DNA of 8,163 nucleotides from an uncultured Pseudomonadota bacterium. GTDB taxonomy: Bacteria > Pseudomonadota > Gammaproteobacteria > Burkholderiales > Thiobacillaceae. Where the stretch lies: the NCBI GenBank assembly GCA_903918705.1, contig CAIXFP010000576.1, forward strand, positions 1 through 8,163, in the 5' to 3' direction. The position numbers were made by a program, and so were the translations under genes. This document shows, in pieces, positions 1 through 5,549 of this stretch (positions within the stretch are counted from its first letter, which is position 1; each line of letters begins with the position of its first letter). Under the pieces are notes generated by a model. That model saw only the letters and a program-made list of their open reading frames with translations, had not been told where the DNA came from and did no database searches.

Positions 1-780
1 CGCATAAAAATTCGTCCCCTGCTCGGCCAGCGGACTATGCGCGGCGTCGCCGCGCAGGCGTCGTGACTCCATGCTGCCCACCGCGATCCAGTCATGGCTC
101 AGGTCGAGGGAGCCGAGCAAGCCCAGGCTCGACGACAACCAGCCGCCACCCGCGTTGTACGCCGATAGCCCCGTGGCGACGGACTGGACCGGTGTGATGC
201 CGTAGAACGAGTCGACCGACTTCGCGTTCGCCCAGATCGACTGCAGGAAGACGCCGATACCGAGGTGTCCACCCCGATAGACCCCGGCGCTGGCGCGGAG
301 GTCGGCCTGGGCGCCGCGCCCTGAATCGGTGTGCTGGCGCATGCGCGCGAGCAGGGTGACGGGCATGGGGCCGAACTGGTGATTCCATTCGATGTGGGCG
401 CCATAGGACGCGCCGGAGTCGATCGCGGCGACATTGTGATTCCCGAGAAAGCTGGATTCGCCCGGTTCACGCCCCGGCTCGTAGGCCAGTTGTACGCCGG
501 CATGAAGTCCTGGGGAGATCTCCCTGCGCAGACCGCCTTCGAGCACGCCCTGGGTGGAGCGCGCGAACCAGGGCTGGCCCAGGTAGCGGATCACCGGAAC
601 CCCTTCCACCCGTTGCGAGGCCGAGCCGTCGTAGGCTGGGCGCGTGCGCAGGCCCGGGCCCAGCAGGGTGTCATCGGAGAGTTCCGCCAGTACACTCAGC
701 GGCATGAGCAGACCGCAGGCGAGGGTGGCTGCGCGCATCCCGGCGGTGAAGGGGTGTCGGCGGCTGAGGGGGGTGTTCAT
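1..780 (-). CDS. MipA/OmpV family outer membrane protein (3' end outside window)
   Basis: The reading frame stays open from an ATG at 778-780 to the left edge, giving the first 260 residues; the stop lies outside the window. Residues 1-32 form a signal peptide ending in VLA. The early GPGLRTRPAYDGS segment and the late SFYGIT and RLRGDAAHSP segments match the conserved blocks of the MipA/OmpV family. By family length probably only the last beta strand or so is missing. Family members are outer membrane beta barrels; E. coli MipA is described as a scaffold between murein synthase and hydrolase, while others are linked to antibiotic or metal response, so the exact role here is inference. The start is supported by a GGAG 11 bases upstream. 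The gene is separated from the next minus-strand gene by a strong hairpin and carries no copy of the cluster's recurring GTTCG-N4-SGCAC element. Confidence 0.85.
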   Translation of the reverse strand, partial: MNTPLSRRHPFTAGMRAATLACGLLMPLSVLAELSDDTLLGPGLRTRPAYDGSASQRVEGVPVIRYLGQPWFARSTQGVLEGGLRREISPGLHAGVQLAYEPGREPGESSFLGNHNVAAIDSGASYGAHIEWNHQFGPMPVTLLARMRQHTDSGRGAQADLRASAGVYRGGHLGIGVFLQSIWANAKSVDSFYGITPVQSVATGLSAYNAGGGWLSSSLGLLGSLDLSHDWIAVGSMESRRLRGDAAHSPLAEQGTNFYA

Positions 781-821
781 GGCTGTTCAGGCTCCATGGG
801 TCGTGCATAGATTGCGCCAGG

Positions 822-865
822 CAGACAAGCCCAAGGCCAGCGGGTGAGCGCTGGCCTTGGGTCTG
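822..865 (-). terminator. Long hairpin downstream of the His-rich protein gene
   Basis: A perfect 12-bp stem (831-842 with 849-860) encloses a 6-base loop. It can be extended by a further 5 bp (822-826 with 861-865) across a 4-base bulge. It begins about 17 bases after the stop codon of the minus-strand gene at 882-1187. Only a weak T-rich stretch follows on the minus strand, so it may be an imperfect Rho-independent terminator, or it may protect the 3' end of the RNA. It also lies directly upstream of the MipA/OmpV gene. Confidence 0.6.
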
Positions 866-881
866 GCAAGTCCGATGCAGG

Positions 882-1187
882 TCAGCGGCGGAAATCGAGC
901 GGGAAGAACAGGCTGATCCCGGGCGATTGTTGCGGTTCGTAGTAGACCGGCGGTGGCACGTAGACCGGCTGGGCATAGGTATAGGGCGGCTGGTAGCCGT
1001 AGCCCGGGTGATAGCCATGCCGGTCATGCTTGTCGCGATGCTCCTGCCGCGCGCCATGGCCATGATTGTCATCGGCGCAAGCAGGCGTCATGGCCATGCC
1101 GCTGAGCAAAGCCGCGCATGCGAGGGTCAGCACGGCCTTGCTGCCGGTTGACCGGAAGATACGGGTCGGGCGAATTGAATTTGTCAT
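882..1187 (-). CDS. Secreted His-rich protein with Pro/Tyr repeats (PXPV-like), function unknown
   Basis: This gene encodes 101 residues. A hydrophobic N-terminal segment (about 17-38, ending TPACA) looks like a signal peptide, although the first 16 residues are longer and more basic than usual. Residues 41-60 are rich in His, Asp and Arg (NHGHG, HRDKHDRHGYH). A proline/tyrosine segment follows (PPYTYAQPVYVPPPVYYEP, about 67-85), and the protein ends in GISLFFPLDFRR. This layout resembles small secreted proteins annotated as PXPV-repeat or hypothetical in Pseudomonas, with a conserved hydrophobic tail. The His-rich part could bind metal ions, but that is inference. The start is supported by AAAGGAAA seven bases upstream. 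It lies 82 bases downstream of the Spy-like gene on the same strand without a clear terminator between them, so the two may be cotranscribed. A flipped copy of the cluster element lies 28 bp upstream of the start. Confidence 0.75.
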   Translation of the reverse strand: MTNSIRPTRIFRSTGSKAVLTLACAALLSGMAMTPACADDNHGHGARQEHRDKHDRHGYHPGYGYQPPYTYAQPVYVPPPVYYEPQQSPGISLFFPLDFRR

Positions 1188-1214
1188 GATGAGTTTCCTT
1201 TCCAGGAATGCCTG

Positions 1215-1228
1215 GTGCGATTACGAAC
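1215..1228 (+). promoter_or_regulatory. Cluster element copy 1 (flipped orientation)
   Basis: The plus strand reads GTGCG-ATTA-CGAAC, a strict match to the element GTTCG-N4-SGCAC on the other strand. It lies in the gap between the Spy-like and His-rich genes, 28 bp upstream of the His-rich gene start, and points the opposite way from most copies. Its spacer is A/T-rich, unlike the CCAG-type spacers of other copies, so it may be weaker or a chance hit. Confidence 0.4.
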
Positions 1229-1269
1229 CGAGGAAATGCTTGCACGGTTCCTGCGCGGGCGTTCCGGGG

Positions 1270-1749
1270 TTATTTGCTGGTCGACGCGATGTGATGATGC
1301 TTGGCGTGGCCGTGCTTGGCGGGACCGTTCTTGAACAAGGCATCCGCATCCTTCTTCTGCTCGTCGGACATGGCGGCATAAAGCGCGGTGAATTCCGTGG
1401 TCAGCTTCTTGATGCCGTTGGCATGGGCATCGGTGATTTCACCGTAGGATTTGAGATCGTCTACCGCGTTCATGTCCTTGGCATGGTCGACCCGGGCCTG
1501 GGTCAGGGTATCCACGGTTGTCGCGTTGTCGCGCATGACCTGGGCGACCTTGCCCCAGAGTTCTTCCTGGGCCGGGGTGATCGCAAGTTTTGCGTGCATG
1601 TCCTTGATGCGCATTTCGGCGCGGTCCGTGTGCCGGGTCATGTCGGCAGCGAAAGTCGTCCCGGGCGTGAATGCCAGGGTGGTGACCAGGGCGGCCGCCG
1701 CGACCAGGCGGCCAGCGGTGGTGGTGAATGTATTGCCGTTCAGTTTCAT
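1270..1749 (-). CDS. Spy/CpxP-like periplasmic LTXXQ protein
   Basis: This gene encodes 159 residues. A signal peptide (1-35, ending TTFAA) is followed by a helical domain with two LTXXQ-type motifs, ITPAQ (57-61) and MSDEQ (127-131). These are the hallmark of the Spy/CpxP family of small periplasmic chaperones and stress-sensor proteins, which act in the periplasm on misfolded envelope proteins and, for CpxP, dampen the Cpx kinase. The C-terminal tail is rich in Lys and His (AKHGHAKHHH, about 144-153), which could bind metal; this is inference. The start has GGAG seven bases upstream. A copy of the cluster element lies 103 bp upstream at 1852-1865, in the preferred orientation. The His-rich secreted protein follows 82 bp downstream on the same strand and may share its transcript. 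Assignment to the family is good; a specific role as Spy or CpxP is not shown. Confidence 0.85.
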   Translation of the reverse strand: MKLNGNTFTTTAGRLVAAAALVTTLAFTPGTTFAADMTRHTDRAEMRIKDMHAKLAITPAQEELWGKVAQVMRDNATTVDTLTQARVDHAKDMNAVDDLKSYGEITDAHANGIKKLTTEFTALYAAMSDEQKKDADALFKNGPAKHGHAKHHHIASTSK

Positions 1750-1851
1750 GGGTGTTCTCCAGGTGGATTCGGGTGTTCGGCGGTCACGTCCCGGCGTTGC
1801 CAGGGCGATCCTTTCGAGCGGCCATCTTTCCCTATCTACCGGCGCGGTTCT

Positions 1852-1865
1852 GTTCGCCAGGGCAC
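1852..1865 (-). promoter_or_regulatory. Cluster element copy 2, upstream of the Spy-like gene
   Basis: The plus strand reads GTTCG-CCAG-GGCAC, preceded by TCT. In the direction of the Spy-like gene this is GTGCC-CTGG-CGAAC followed by AGAACCG. It lies 103 bp upstream of that gene's start codon and 29 bp left of the BON-gene terminator hairpin. Confidence 0.6.
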
Positions 1866-1880
1866 ATAGCCCTGCAAATG

Positions 1881-1913
1881 AAAGCGGCCGCGATCCTTGC
1901 GGTATCGCGGCCG
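1881..1913 (-). terminator. Rho-independent terminator of the BON-domain gene
   Basis: A perfect 10-bp stem (1885-1894 with 1904-1913) has a 9-base loop and starts about 45 bases after the BON gene stop. On the minus strand it is followed by a T-rich run (CTTTCATTTG). It isolates the BON gene from the Spy-like gene downstream. Confidence 0.75.
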
Positions 1914-1957
1914 GCGCGCGGGCTCATGAACGGGCGTGAATTACCCCTGATTCGCGA

Positions 1958-2287
1958 TCAATCGTCCTTGCGGACTTTGAGATGGCTCTCGACCGAGGTC
2001 ACGCCTTCAGTCCCGCGCGCAATTTCGACCGCCTTGTCCGCTTCTTCCTGAGTCTTGACCTTGCCTTTCAGCACCACCGCGCCCTTGCGGTCGGTATCGA
2101 CCCGGATATGCAGCAGGCTGCTCATCTTCGCGTCGGCCAGATTGGCCTTGATCCTGGTGGTGATGACCGAGTTCTTGACGAAGGTGATGGGGTGGCTGCG
2201 GTCGGCGTCCTGGTCCTCGGCCTGAGCCGCCACGGGGGCGAGCACGGCGGCGAGCAGGAAGCAGGCGGTAGCGAGTTTGATTGTCAT
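1958..2287 (-). CDS. Secreted single-BON-domain protein (OsmY-like)
   Basis: This gene encodes 109 residues from the ATG at 2285-2287. A longer open frame upstream is rejected because it runs back into the AI-2E gene. AAAAGG lies seven bases before the chosen start. Residues 1-23 are a signal peptide ending AAQA. Residues about 38-107 form one BON domain, with the expected pattern: an alternating hydrophobic first helix (VITTRIKANL), IRVDTDRKGAVVLKGKV, then EIARGTEGVTSVESHLKV. BON proteins such as OsmY (which has two domains) are periplasmic, osmotically induced and thought to bind membranes or phospholipid or to assist outer membrane protein folding; here there is only one domain. The gene has its own terminator, and a cluster element 62 bp upstream, so it is probably monocistronic even though the AI-2E gene ends only 92 bp before it. 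Confidence 0.88.
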   Translation of the reverse strand: MTIKLATACFLLAAVLAPVAAQAEDQDADRSHPITFVKNSVITTRIKANLADAKMSSLLHIRVDTDRKGAVVLKGKVKTQEEADKAVEIARGTEGVTSVESHLKVRKDD

Positions 2288-2348
2288 GGTCTGACCTTTT
2301 TCAACGTGGTTGGAATGCGGATGATCCGGCCGCTCCAGGCACCGCTCT

Positions 2349-2362
2349 GTTCGCCGGCGCAC
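2349..2362 (-). promoter_or_regulatory. Cluster element copy 3, upstream of the BON gene
   Basis: The plus strand reads CT-GTTCG-CCGG-CGCAC-ACAG, one of the most complete copies of the near-palindrome CTGTTCGC-NN-GCGCACAG. It lies in the 92-bp gap between the AI-2E stop and the BON start, 62 bp before the BON ATG, in the preferred orientation. Confidence 0.7.
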
Positions 2363-2379
2363 ACAGCCCGGGACACAGG

Positions 2380-3438
2380 TCACGGCGGCCGCGCCAGCGT
2401 CTCGTCGAGGAAACGCAGCAGGGCGGCGATGACCGTCAGCAACACCGGTCCGGCGATCACGCCGATCATGCCGAAGGCCGAAAGGCCGCCGATCACGCCG
2501 ACGAACACGGTGAGTACCGACACCGGTGCCTGGCTGGAAATCAGCAGAGGCCGCAGCAGGTTGTCGGTGACCGACACGCCCATACCCCAGGTCAACATGA
2601 AGCTCGCCCAGCCCCATTGCCCGCTAGCGAGGAAGTAGAGCACCGCCGGCAGCCAGACCAGGGCCGCGCCGCCCACCGGCAGGAGCGCCGTCAACGCCGC
2701 CAGCACCCCGAACACCACTGCGGAGGGCAGGCCGGCGATGGCGAAGCCGATGCCCACCAGCGCTCCCTGGGCCAGGGCGGTGAGGCCGGTGCCGTAGACC
2801 ACGGCACGGGTGGTGTCGCCCACCAGCTTGAACAGTTCTGCCCGTCGCGGGTCTGCCAGCGGCACCATGCGCACCGCGTGGGCCAGCAGGCGGCGGCCGT
2901 CGCGCAGCAGGAAGAACAGCAGGAACAGCATCAAGAAGAAGTGGACGAGAGTGCCCAGGGCGCTGAGCAGGAAGCTGCCACCACTGCTGGCCAGGGCTTG
3001 CAGCAGCATCTGGGCGGCGCTGGAGAGCCAGCCCTGGAGCTGTTCGCTGGTCGCGGTGAGATTCTGGCGCAGCCACTCGGCCAGGCTGCCGATCAGGGGA
3101 TAGCGCTCCAGTTGCGCCAGCAGGGTGCTATCGAAGCGTAGCGACTGTTGCTGCAGGGTGTGGGCGAGGCCTGCCGCCTGGGTCAGGAAGGCGGCTCCCA
3201 GGCTGACCAACGGGCCTGCGAGGATGATCGGCACCAGCACGGTGAGGATAGCCGCCGCCAGGCCGGCGCGGCCTTTCAGCCGGAGGGTGAGCCAGCCCTG
3301 CACCGGCGCCAGCAGGAAGGCCAGGCAGATGCCCCAGGCCAGCGCGCCCCAGAAGGGCGCCAGGATCCAGTACAGGGCCAACGCACAGAGCGAGGCGACG
3401 ACGAGCACGAAGCCGGTGCGGTAGAGGCTCAGGTTCAT
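2380..3438 (-). CDS. AI-2E family transporter (PerM-type permease)
   Basis: This gene encodes 352 residues and a multi-spanning inner membrane protein. Two N-terminal hydrophobic segments lie at about 8-50. A central soluble, partly amphipathic region includes RFDSTLLAQLERYPLIGSL. Several C-terminal membrane segments follow, with the family-typical VFGVLAALTALLPVGGAALVWLP and SVLTVFVGVIGGLSAFGMIGVIAGPV blocks. Length and layout fit the AI-2E/PerM/YdiK family. Its best-known member is linked to autoinducer-2 export and others to Na+/H+ exchange; the substrate here is not known. The ATG at 3436-3438 has GAGG seven bases upstream. A GTG further upstream (3475-3477) would extend it by 13 residues that do not look like the family. 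The start overlaps the stop of a 21-codon upstream ORF as ATGA, suggesting translational coupling. A cluster element lies 116 bp upstream of the ATG. Confidence 0.9.
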   Translation of the reverse strand: MNLSLYRTGFVLVVASLCALALYWILAPFWGALAWGICLAFLLAPVQGWLTLRLKGRAGLAAAILTVLVPIILAGPLVSLGAAFLTQAAGLAHTLQQQSLRFDSTLLAQLERYPLIGSLAEWLRQNLTATSEQLQGWLSSAAQMLLQALASSGGSFLLSALGTLVHFFLMLFLLFFLLRDGRRLLAHAVRMVPLADPRRAELFKLVGDTTRAVVYGTGLTALAQGALVGIGFAIAGLPSAVVFGVLAALTALLPVGGAALVWLPAVLYFLASGQWGWASFMLTWGMGVSVTDNLLRPLLISSQAPVSVLTVFVGVIGGLSAFGMIGVIAGPVLLTVIAALLRFLDETLARPP

Positions 3439-3500
3439 GCCAGGGCCTCGGTTCTGTGCAACCGGGCCGGATCGCACAGCAAAATGGTGGCCTCACGCAT
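3435..3500 (-). CDS. Possible 21-residue leader ORF overlapping the AI-2E start
   Basis: An ATG at 3498-3500 with a strong GAGGAG six bases upstream opens a 21-codon frame beginning MREATILLCDPARL and ending TEALA. Its TGA overlaps the AI-2E ATG as ATGA. The ribosome site is better than that of AI-2E itself, so ribosomes probably start here and re-initiate on the permease gene. I do not recognise the peptide. Alternatives are a true regulatory leader peptide, a coupling device only, or a chance frame. The cluster element at 3554-3567 lies 54 bp upstream of this ATG, within the range seen for the other genes. Confidence 0.5.
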   Translation of the reverse strand: MREATILLCDPARLHRTEALA

Positions 3501-3553
3501 GGACGGCTCCTCGAAGTGAACCCTCAAGCTACGGGCCAGGCCGCGTGCGGTCT

Positions 3554-3567
3554 GTTCGCGAGCGCAC
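3554..3567 (-). promoter_or_regulatory. Cluster element copy 4, upstream of the AI-2E unit
   Basis: The plus strand reads TCT-GTTCG-CGAG-CGCAC. In the AI-2E direction it reads GTGCG-CTCG-CGAAC followed by AGACCG. The distance is 54 bp to the leader ORF and 116 bp to the AI-2E ATG. Confidence 0.65.
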
Positions 3568-3581
3568 GTTGCCGATGTGAA

Positions 3582-3602
3582 TCCCTGTCGAATATCCAGG
3601 GA
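3582..3602. repeat. Short inverted repeat between two cluster elements
   Basis: TCCCTG (3582-3587) and CAGGGA (3597-3602) are separated by nine bases, TCGAATATC. It sits between the two cluster elements of the divergent region. It could be a second operator or a weak hairpin; nothing decides between these. Confidence 0.35.
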
Positions 3603-3621
3603 GTAAACCGGGCGTCACTAT

Positions 3622-3635
3622 GTTCGTACCCGCAC
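3622..3635 (-). promoter_or_regulatory. Cluster element copy 5, in the crystallin gene upstream region
   Basis: The plus strand reads AT-GTTCG-TACC-CGCAC-AGACCG. It matches the element core and lies 145 bp before the crystallin-like ATG. Relative to that gene it is flipped compared with most copies; relative to AI-2E it has the usual orientation. Confidence 0.5.
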
Positions 3636-3779
3636 AGACCGAGCGGCGAGGGCACCGCATATTGGGCGTCCGGTTGCGTGGTTTTCTGGATTTCAGGAAG
3701 CCTGCGGCCAGGGCCGGCAGCGTGAGCGATCTGTTCCGTGCGGCGGTCCTGGCCGGGCAACTTCATCCAGGAGATAGGA

Positions 3780-4592
3780 ATGAAAACAATCTTGAGAAAC
3801 GCCCTGGCGCTGGCCGCTGTGACCCTCGCCACCCAGGCGGCCGCCCAGGCCACCTTCTACGAAAACGAAGGCTATACCGGCCGTCGCTTCATCGCGGTCG
3901 AGAAGGTCAGCGACCTTGGCCGTTTCGGCTTCAATGATCGCGCCTCATCGGCCTTGATCGAGCGCGAGCCGTGGCAGGTCTGCGACGACGCCCAGTTCAA
4001 CGGCCGCTGCGTCGTCCTACGTCCGGGCAACTACCCGTCCCTGGCCGCCATGGGCCTGAACGACCGCATCTCCTCGGTGCGCACCATGGGCGGCGATGCC
4101 CGCTACGACGTCAATCCCTACCTGCCCCAGCAGGTGGCCAGCAATGAAGACCGTCACGACTGGCGCCGCCGCCACAATGAACGGCTGTACGAGGCCAGCG
4201 TGGTCGCGGTCCACGCCGTGGTGGGCCCGCCCGAGCAGCGCTGCTGGATCGAGAACGAACAGGTCACCGAGCATCACGACAAGGTTCCCGGCGCCATCGT
4301 CGGCGCCCTGATCGGCGGCATCCTCGGCCACCAGGTGGGCGGCGGCAGCGGACGCGATCTCGCCACGGCGGGTGGCGCGGTGGCCGGCGCCGCGGTGGGC
4401 GCCAATGCGGGCGGTCATGGCGACCGCGTCGTCAACCATGAAGTGCAGCGTTGCGCCAATGTGCCCAGCAACGCCCGGCCGGAATTCTGGGACGTCACCT
4501 ACGTGTTCGAGGGGCAGCAACACTTCGTGCAGTTGAGCGCGCCCCCCGGCCCCACCGTCACCGTCAACGAGCGCGGCGAACCGCGCGAATAG
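3780..4592 (+). CDS. Beta/gamma-crystallin and glycine-zipper envelope protein
   Basis: This gene encodes 270 residues from the ATG at 3780, with AGGAG six bases upstream; an earlier in-frame start at 3738 lacks a signal peptide and is rejected. Residues 1-24 are a signal peptide ending AAAQA. Residues about 25-103 form a beta/gamma-crystallin domain of two Greek-key halves (FYENEGYTGRRF and VCDDAQFNGRCVVL). Each half carries a (N/D)(N/D)XX(S/T)S calcium-binding signature: NDRASS (52-57) and NDRISS (94-99). After a charged linker (about 104-150), a glycine-zipper segment (171-212, GAIVGALIGGILGHQVGGG onward) resembles the Rick_17kDa/2TM domain and probably inserts in or across a membrane. C68/C77 and C155/C225 may form disulfides. 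Calcium binding and outer membrane location are inferred from the families. A strong terminator follows. Such proteins are annotated in Pseudomonas, often in stress contexts. Confidence 0.9.
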   Translation: MKTILRNALALAAVTLATQAAAQATFYENEGYTGRRFIAVEKVSDLGRFGFNDRASSALIEREPWQVCDDAQFNGRCVVLRPGNYPSLAAMGLNDRISSVRTMGGDARYDVNPYLPQQVASNEDRHDWRRRHNERLYEASVVAVHAVVGPPEQRCWIENEQVTEHHDKVPGAIVGALIGGILGHQVGGGSGRDLATAGGAVAGAAVGANAGGHGDRVVNHEVQRCANVPSNARPEFWDVTYVFEGQQHFVQLSAPPGPTVTVNERGEPRE

Positions 4593-4613
4593 ACTTCCCT
4601 GCCAGGGGACACG

Positions 4614-4635
4614 ACGGCCCCGCGGGGCCGTTTTT
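4614..4635 (+). terminator. Rho-independent terminator of the crystallin-like gene
   Basis: A GC-rich 6-bp stem (4615-4620 with 4625-4630), a CGCG loop and an immediate run of five T (4631-4635) lie 22 bases after the stop codon. Confidence 0.92.
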
Positions 4636-4671
4636 CGTGGTGCGGTCCCCACTGCGCCATTGCCGCACTCT

Positions 4672-4685
4672 GTCTGTCAACGCAC
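4672..4685 (-). promoter_or_regulatory. Degenerate cluster element upstream of the short CsbD-like gene
   Basis: The plus strand reads GTCTG-TCAA-CGCAC, with two mismatches in the left half of GTTCG-N4-SGCAC. It lies 98 bp before the CsbD-like ATG. It sits within a wider dyad, CTGTC (4670-4674) with GACAG (4687-4691). Its orientation is opposite to the downstream gene, so this is a weak candidate. Confidence 0.3.
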
Positions 4686-4782
4686 CGACAGCCGTGGTCC
4701 ATGCGGGCAGTCTTGCTGCTCAACCTGAACAGGCATGAAACGGCGCTGGCCTTGTCCGGGTTGCGTGGCCAAGGAGTTGCAA

Positions 4783-4962
4783 ATGAACTGGAATGGCATC
4801 GACGGCACCTGGCAGCGGTTCAAGGGCCAGGTGAGAGAACAATGGTCCCTACCCGATGATGATCAGCCCGACGGCGAGAAGTACGGCGAGTTGACGGACA
4901 TGATCCAGGGCGCTGAACACAGCGCCTGGGATAGTGAATCCGAAGACTCCCCGGCGCGATGA
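4783..4962 (+). CDS. Short, diverged CsbD-like protein
   Basis: This gene encodes 59 residues from the ATG at 4783, with AAGGAG six bases upstream. Residues 3-21 (WNGIDGTWQRFKGQVREQW) align closely with the start of the canonical CsbD protein 286 bp downstream (WDIVEGNWKQFRGKVKSQW). After that it drifts: GEKYGELTDMIQ can be aligned with the family's GKRVELAGKIQ block, but most basic residues are gone and the tail is acidic (SAWDSESEDSPAR). CsbD proteins are small, helical cytosolic stress proteins of unknown mechanism, induced by the general stress sigma factor in Bacillus. This copy looks like an old duplicate that kept the first helix and lost the rest of the usual 60-75-residue pattern. 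It is preceded by a degenerate cluster element and followed by a long hairpin. Confidence 0.8.
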   Translation: MNWNGIDGTWQRFKGQVREQWSLPDDDQPDGEKYGELTDMIQGAEHSAWDSESEDSPAR

Positions 4963-5001
4963 GTCGTTCTGCAAACCGCACTGGGCGGCGCGCCGTTCCT
5001 G

Positions 5002-5040
5002 CCCCCCGTCCTGTCCGGATGTGGCTCCGGGAACGGGGGG
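5002..5040 (+). repeat. Two-tier hairpin after the short CsbD-like gene
   Basis: An outer 8-bp stem, CCCCCCGT with ACGGGGGG (5002-5009 with 5033-5040), encloses an inner 5-bp stem, CCGGA with TCCGG (5015-5019 with 5026-5030). It lies 40 bases after the CsbD-like stop. It lacks a T run, so it may be a Rho-assisted 3' end, an RNA-stabilising structure, or part of a small RNA. Confidence 0.5.
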
Positions 5041-5247
5041 GACACGAGCTCTGCGGACCCGGCCCCCCATCCCTCCGGCAAACTGGTTTCAACCTGGCCT
5101 TCGCGGGTCAGGAAGGCCTGAGGGCGTCAGCCTGTCTGGCTCTGTGCCCCGGCGTACAGACCGGGCCCATCCCCGGGTGCAATCTGGCTTCGGATCGGAT
5201 GGTCGAGCGGCACCCGCCGTTCGGATTCGAGCGAAAAGGAGTTGGAT
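5041..5247 (+). promoter_or_regulatory. Upstream region of the canonical CsbD gene
   Basis: This 207-bp stretch has no supported gene. It holds the degenerate cluster element at 5144-5157 and should contain the CsbD promoter; no convincing -35/-10 pair was found. Confidence 0.5.
5144..5157 (+). promoter_or_regulatory. Degenerate cluster element upstream of the CsbD gene
   Basis: In gene direction this reads CT-GTGCC-CCGG-CGTAC-AGACCG. The core has two mismatches to GTGCG-N4-CGAAC, but the flanks (CT before, AGACCG after) match the better copies at 3554 and 7467. It lies 91 bp before the ATG in the preferred orientation. Confidence 0.5.
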
Positions 5248-5472
5248 ATGAACTGGGATATCGTCGAAGGCAACTGGAAACAATTCCGCGGCAAGGTGAA
5301 GTCACAGTGGGGCAGGCTCAGCGACGACCAACTCGACCTGATCGCAGGCAAGCGCGTGGAACTGGCGGGCAAGATCCAGGAACACTACGGCCTTGCCAAG
5401 GATGAGGTGGAGCGGCAGATCAAGGAGTTCGAAGCCCAGAACCGGGACGACCGTCGCAAGACTGATGTCTGA
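5248..5472 (+). CDS. CsbD family stress protein
   Basis: This gene encodes 74 residues from the ATG at 5248, with AAGGAG six bases upstream; an in-frame TTG two codons earlier falls inside the ribosome-site spacer. The sequence is textbook CsbD: WDIVEGNWKQFRGKVKSQWG (3-22), LSDDQLDLIAGKRVELAGKIQEHYG (24-48), then a basic/acidic helix KDEVERQIKEFE. Family members are small, soluble, helical proteins that accumulate under general, osmotic or envelope stress; their biochemical role is not established. The SRPBCC-membrane protein gene starts 77 bp downstream on the same strand with only a weak hairpin between them, so they may be cotranscribed. Confidence 0.93.
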   Translation: MNWDIVEGNWKQFRGKVKSQWGRLSDDQLDLIAGKRVELAGKIQEHYGLAKDEVERQIKEFEAQNRDDRRKTDV

Positions 5473-5485
5473 TCCGGGCATTGCA

Positions 5486-5515
5486 GGTGTGGCCCCGCCC
5501 CGCGCAGGCCTCACC
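5486..5515 (+). repeat. Weak hairpin between CsbD and SRPBCC genes
   Basis: GGTGTGGCC (5486-5494) pairs with GGCCTCACC (5507-5515) with one mismatch and a 12-base loop. No T run follows. It could attenuate transcription into the next gene or be incidental. Confidence 0.3.
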
Positions 5516-5549
5516 GGATTCAATTTCGCAGCTCACCGAGGCTCGATTC

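Larger units (their letters stand above)
3501..3779. promoter_or_regulatory. Divergent intergenic control region between AI-2E and crystallin-like genes
   Basis: This 279-bp stretch carries no supported gene; frames crossing it lack ribosome sites and family features. It holds two strict copies of the cluster element (3554-3567 and 3622-3635) with a 6-bp inverted repeat between them (3582-3587 with 3597-3602). It should contain promoters for both divergent units, but I could not identify convincing -35/-10 pairs. Confidence 0.6.

Noticed and set aside
1066..1869. Long plus-strand open frame (267 codons)
   Set aside because: Antisense to the Spy-like and His-rich genes, both of which have signal peptides, ribosome sites and family motifs.
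2281..3141. Long plus-strand open frame (286 codons)
   Set aside because: It is antisense to the AI-2E and BON genes and rich in Gln, Arg, His and Gly as expected for a reversed membrane protein gene. No ribosome site or family match.
4017..4652. Minus-strand open frame (211 codons) opposite the crystallin-like gene
   Set aside because: Shadow of the glycine- and alanine-rich gene on the plus strand; it also runs across that gene's terminator.
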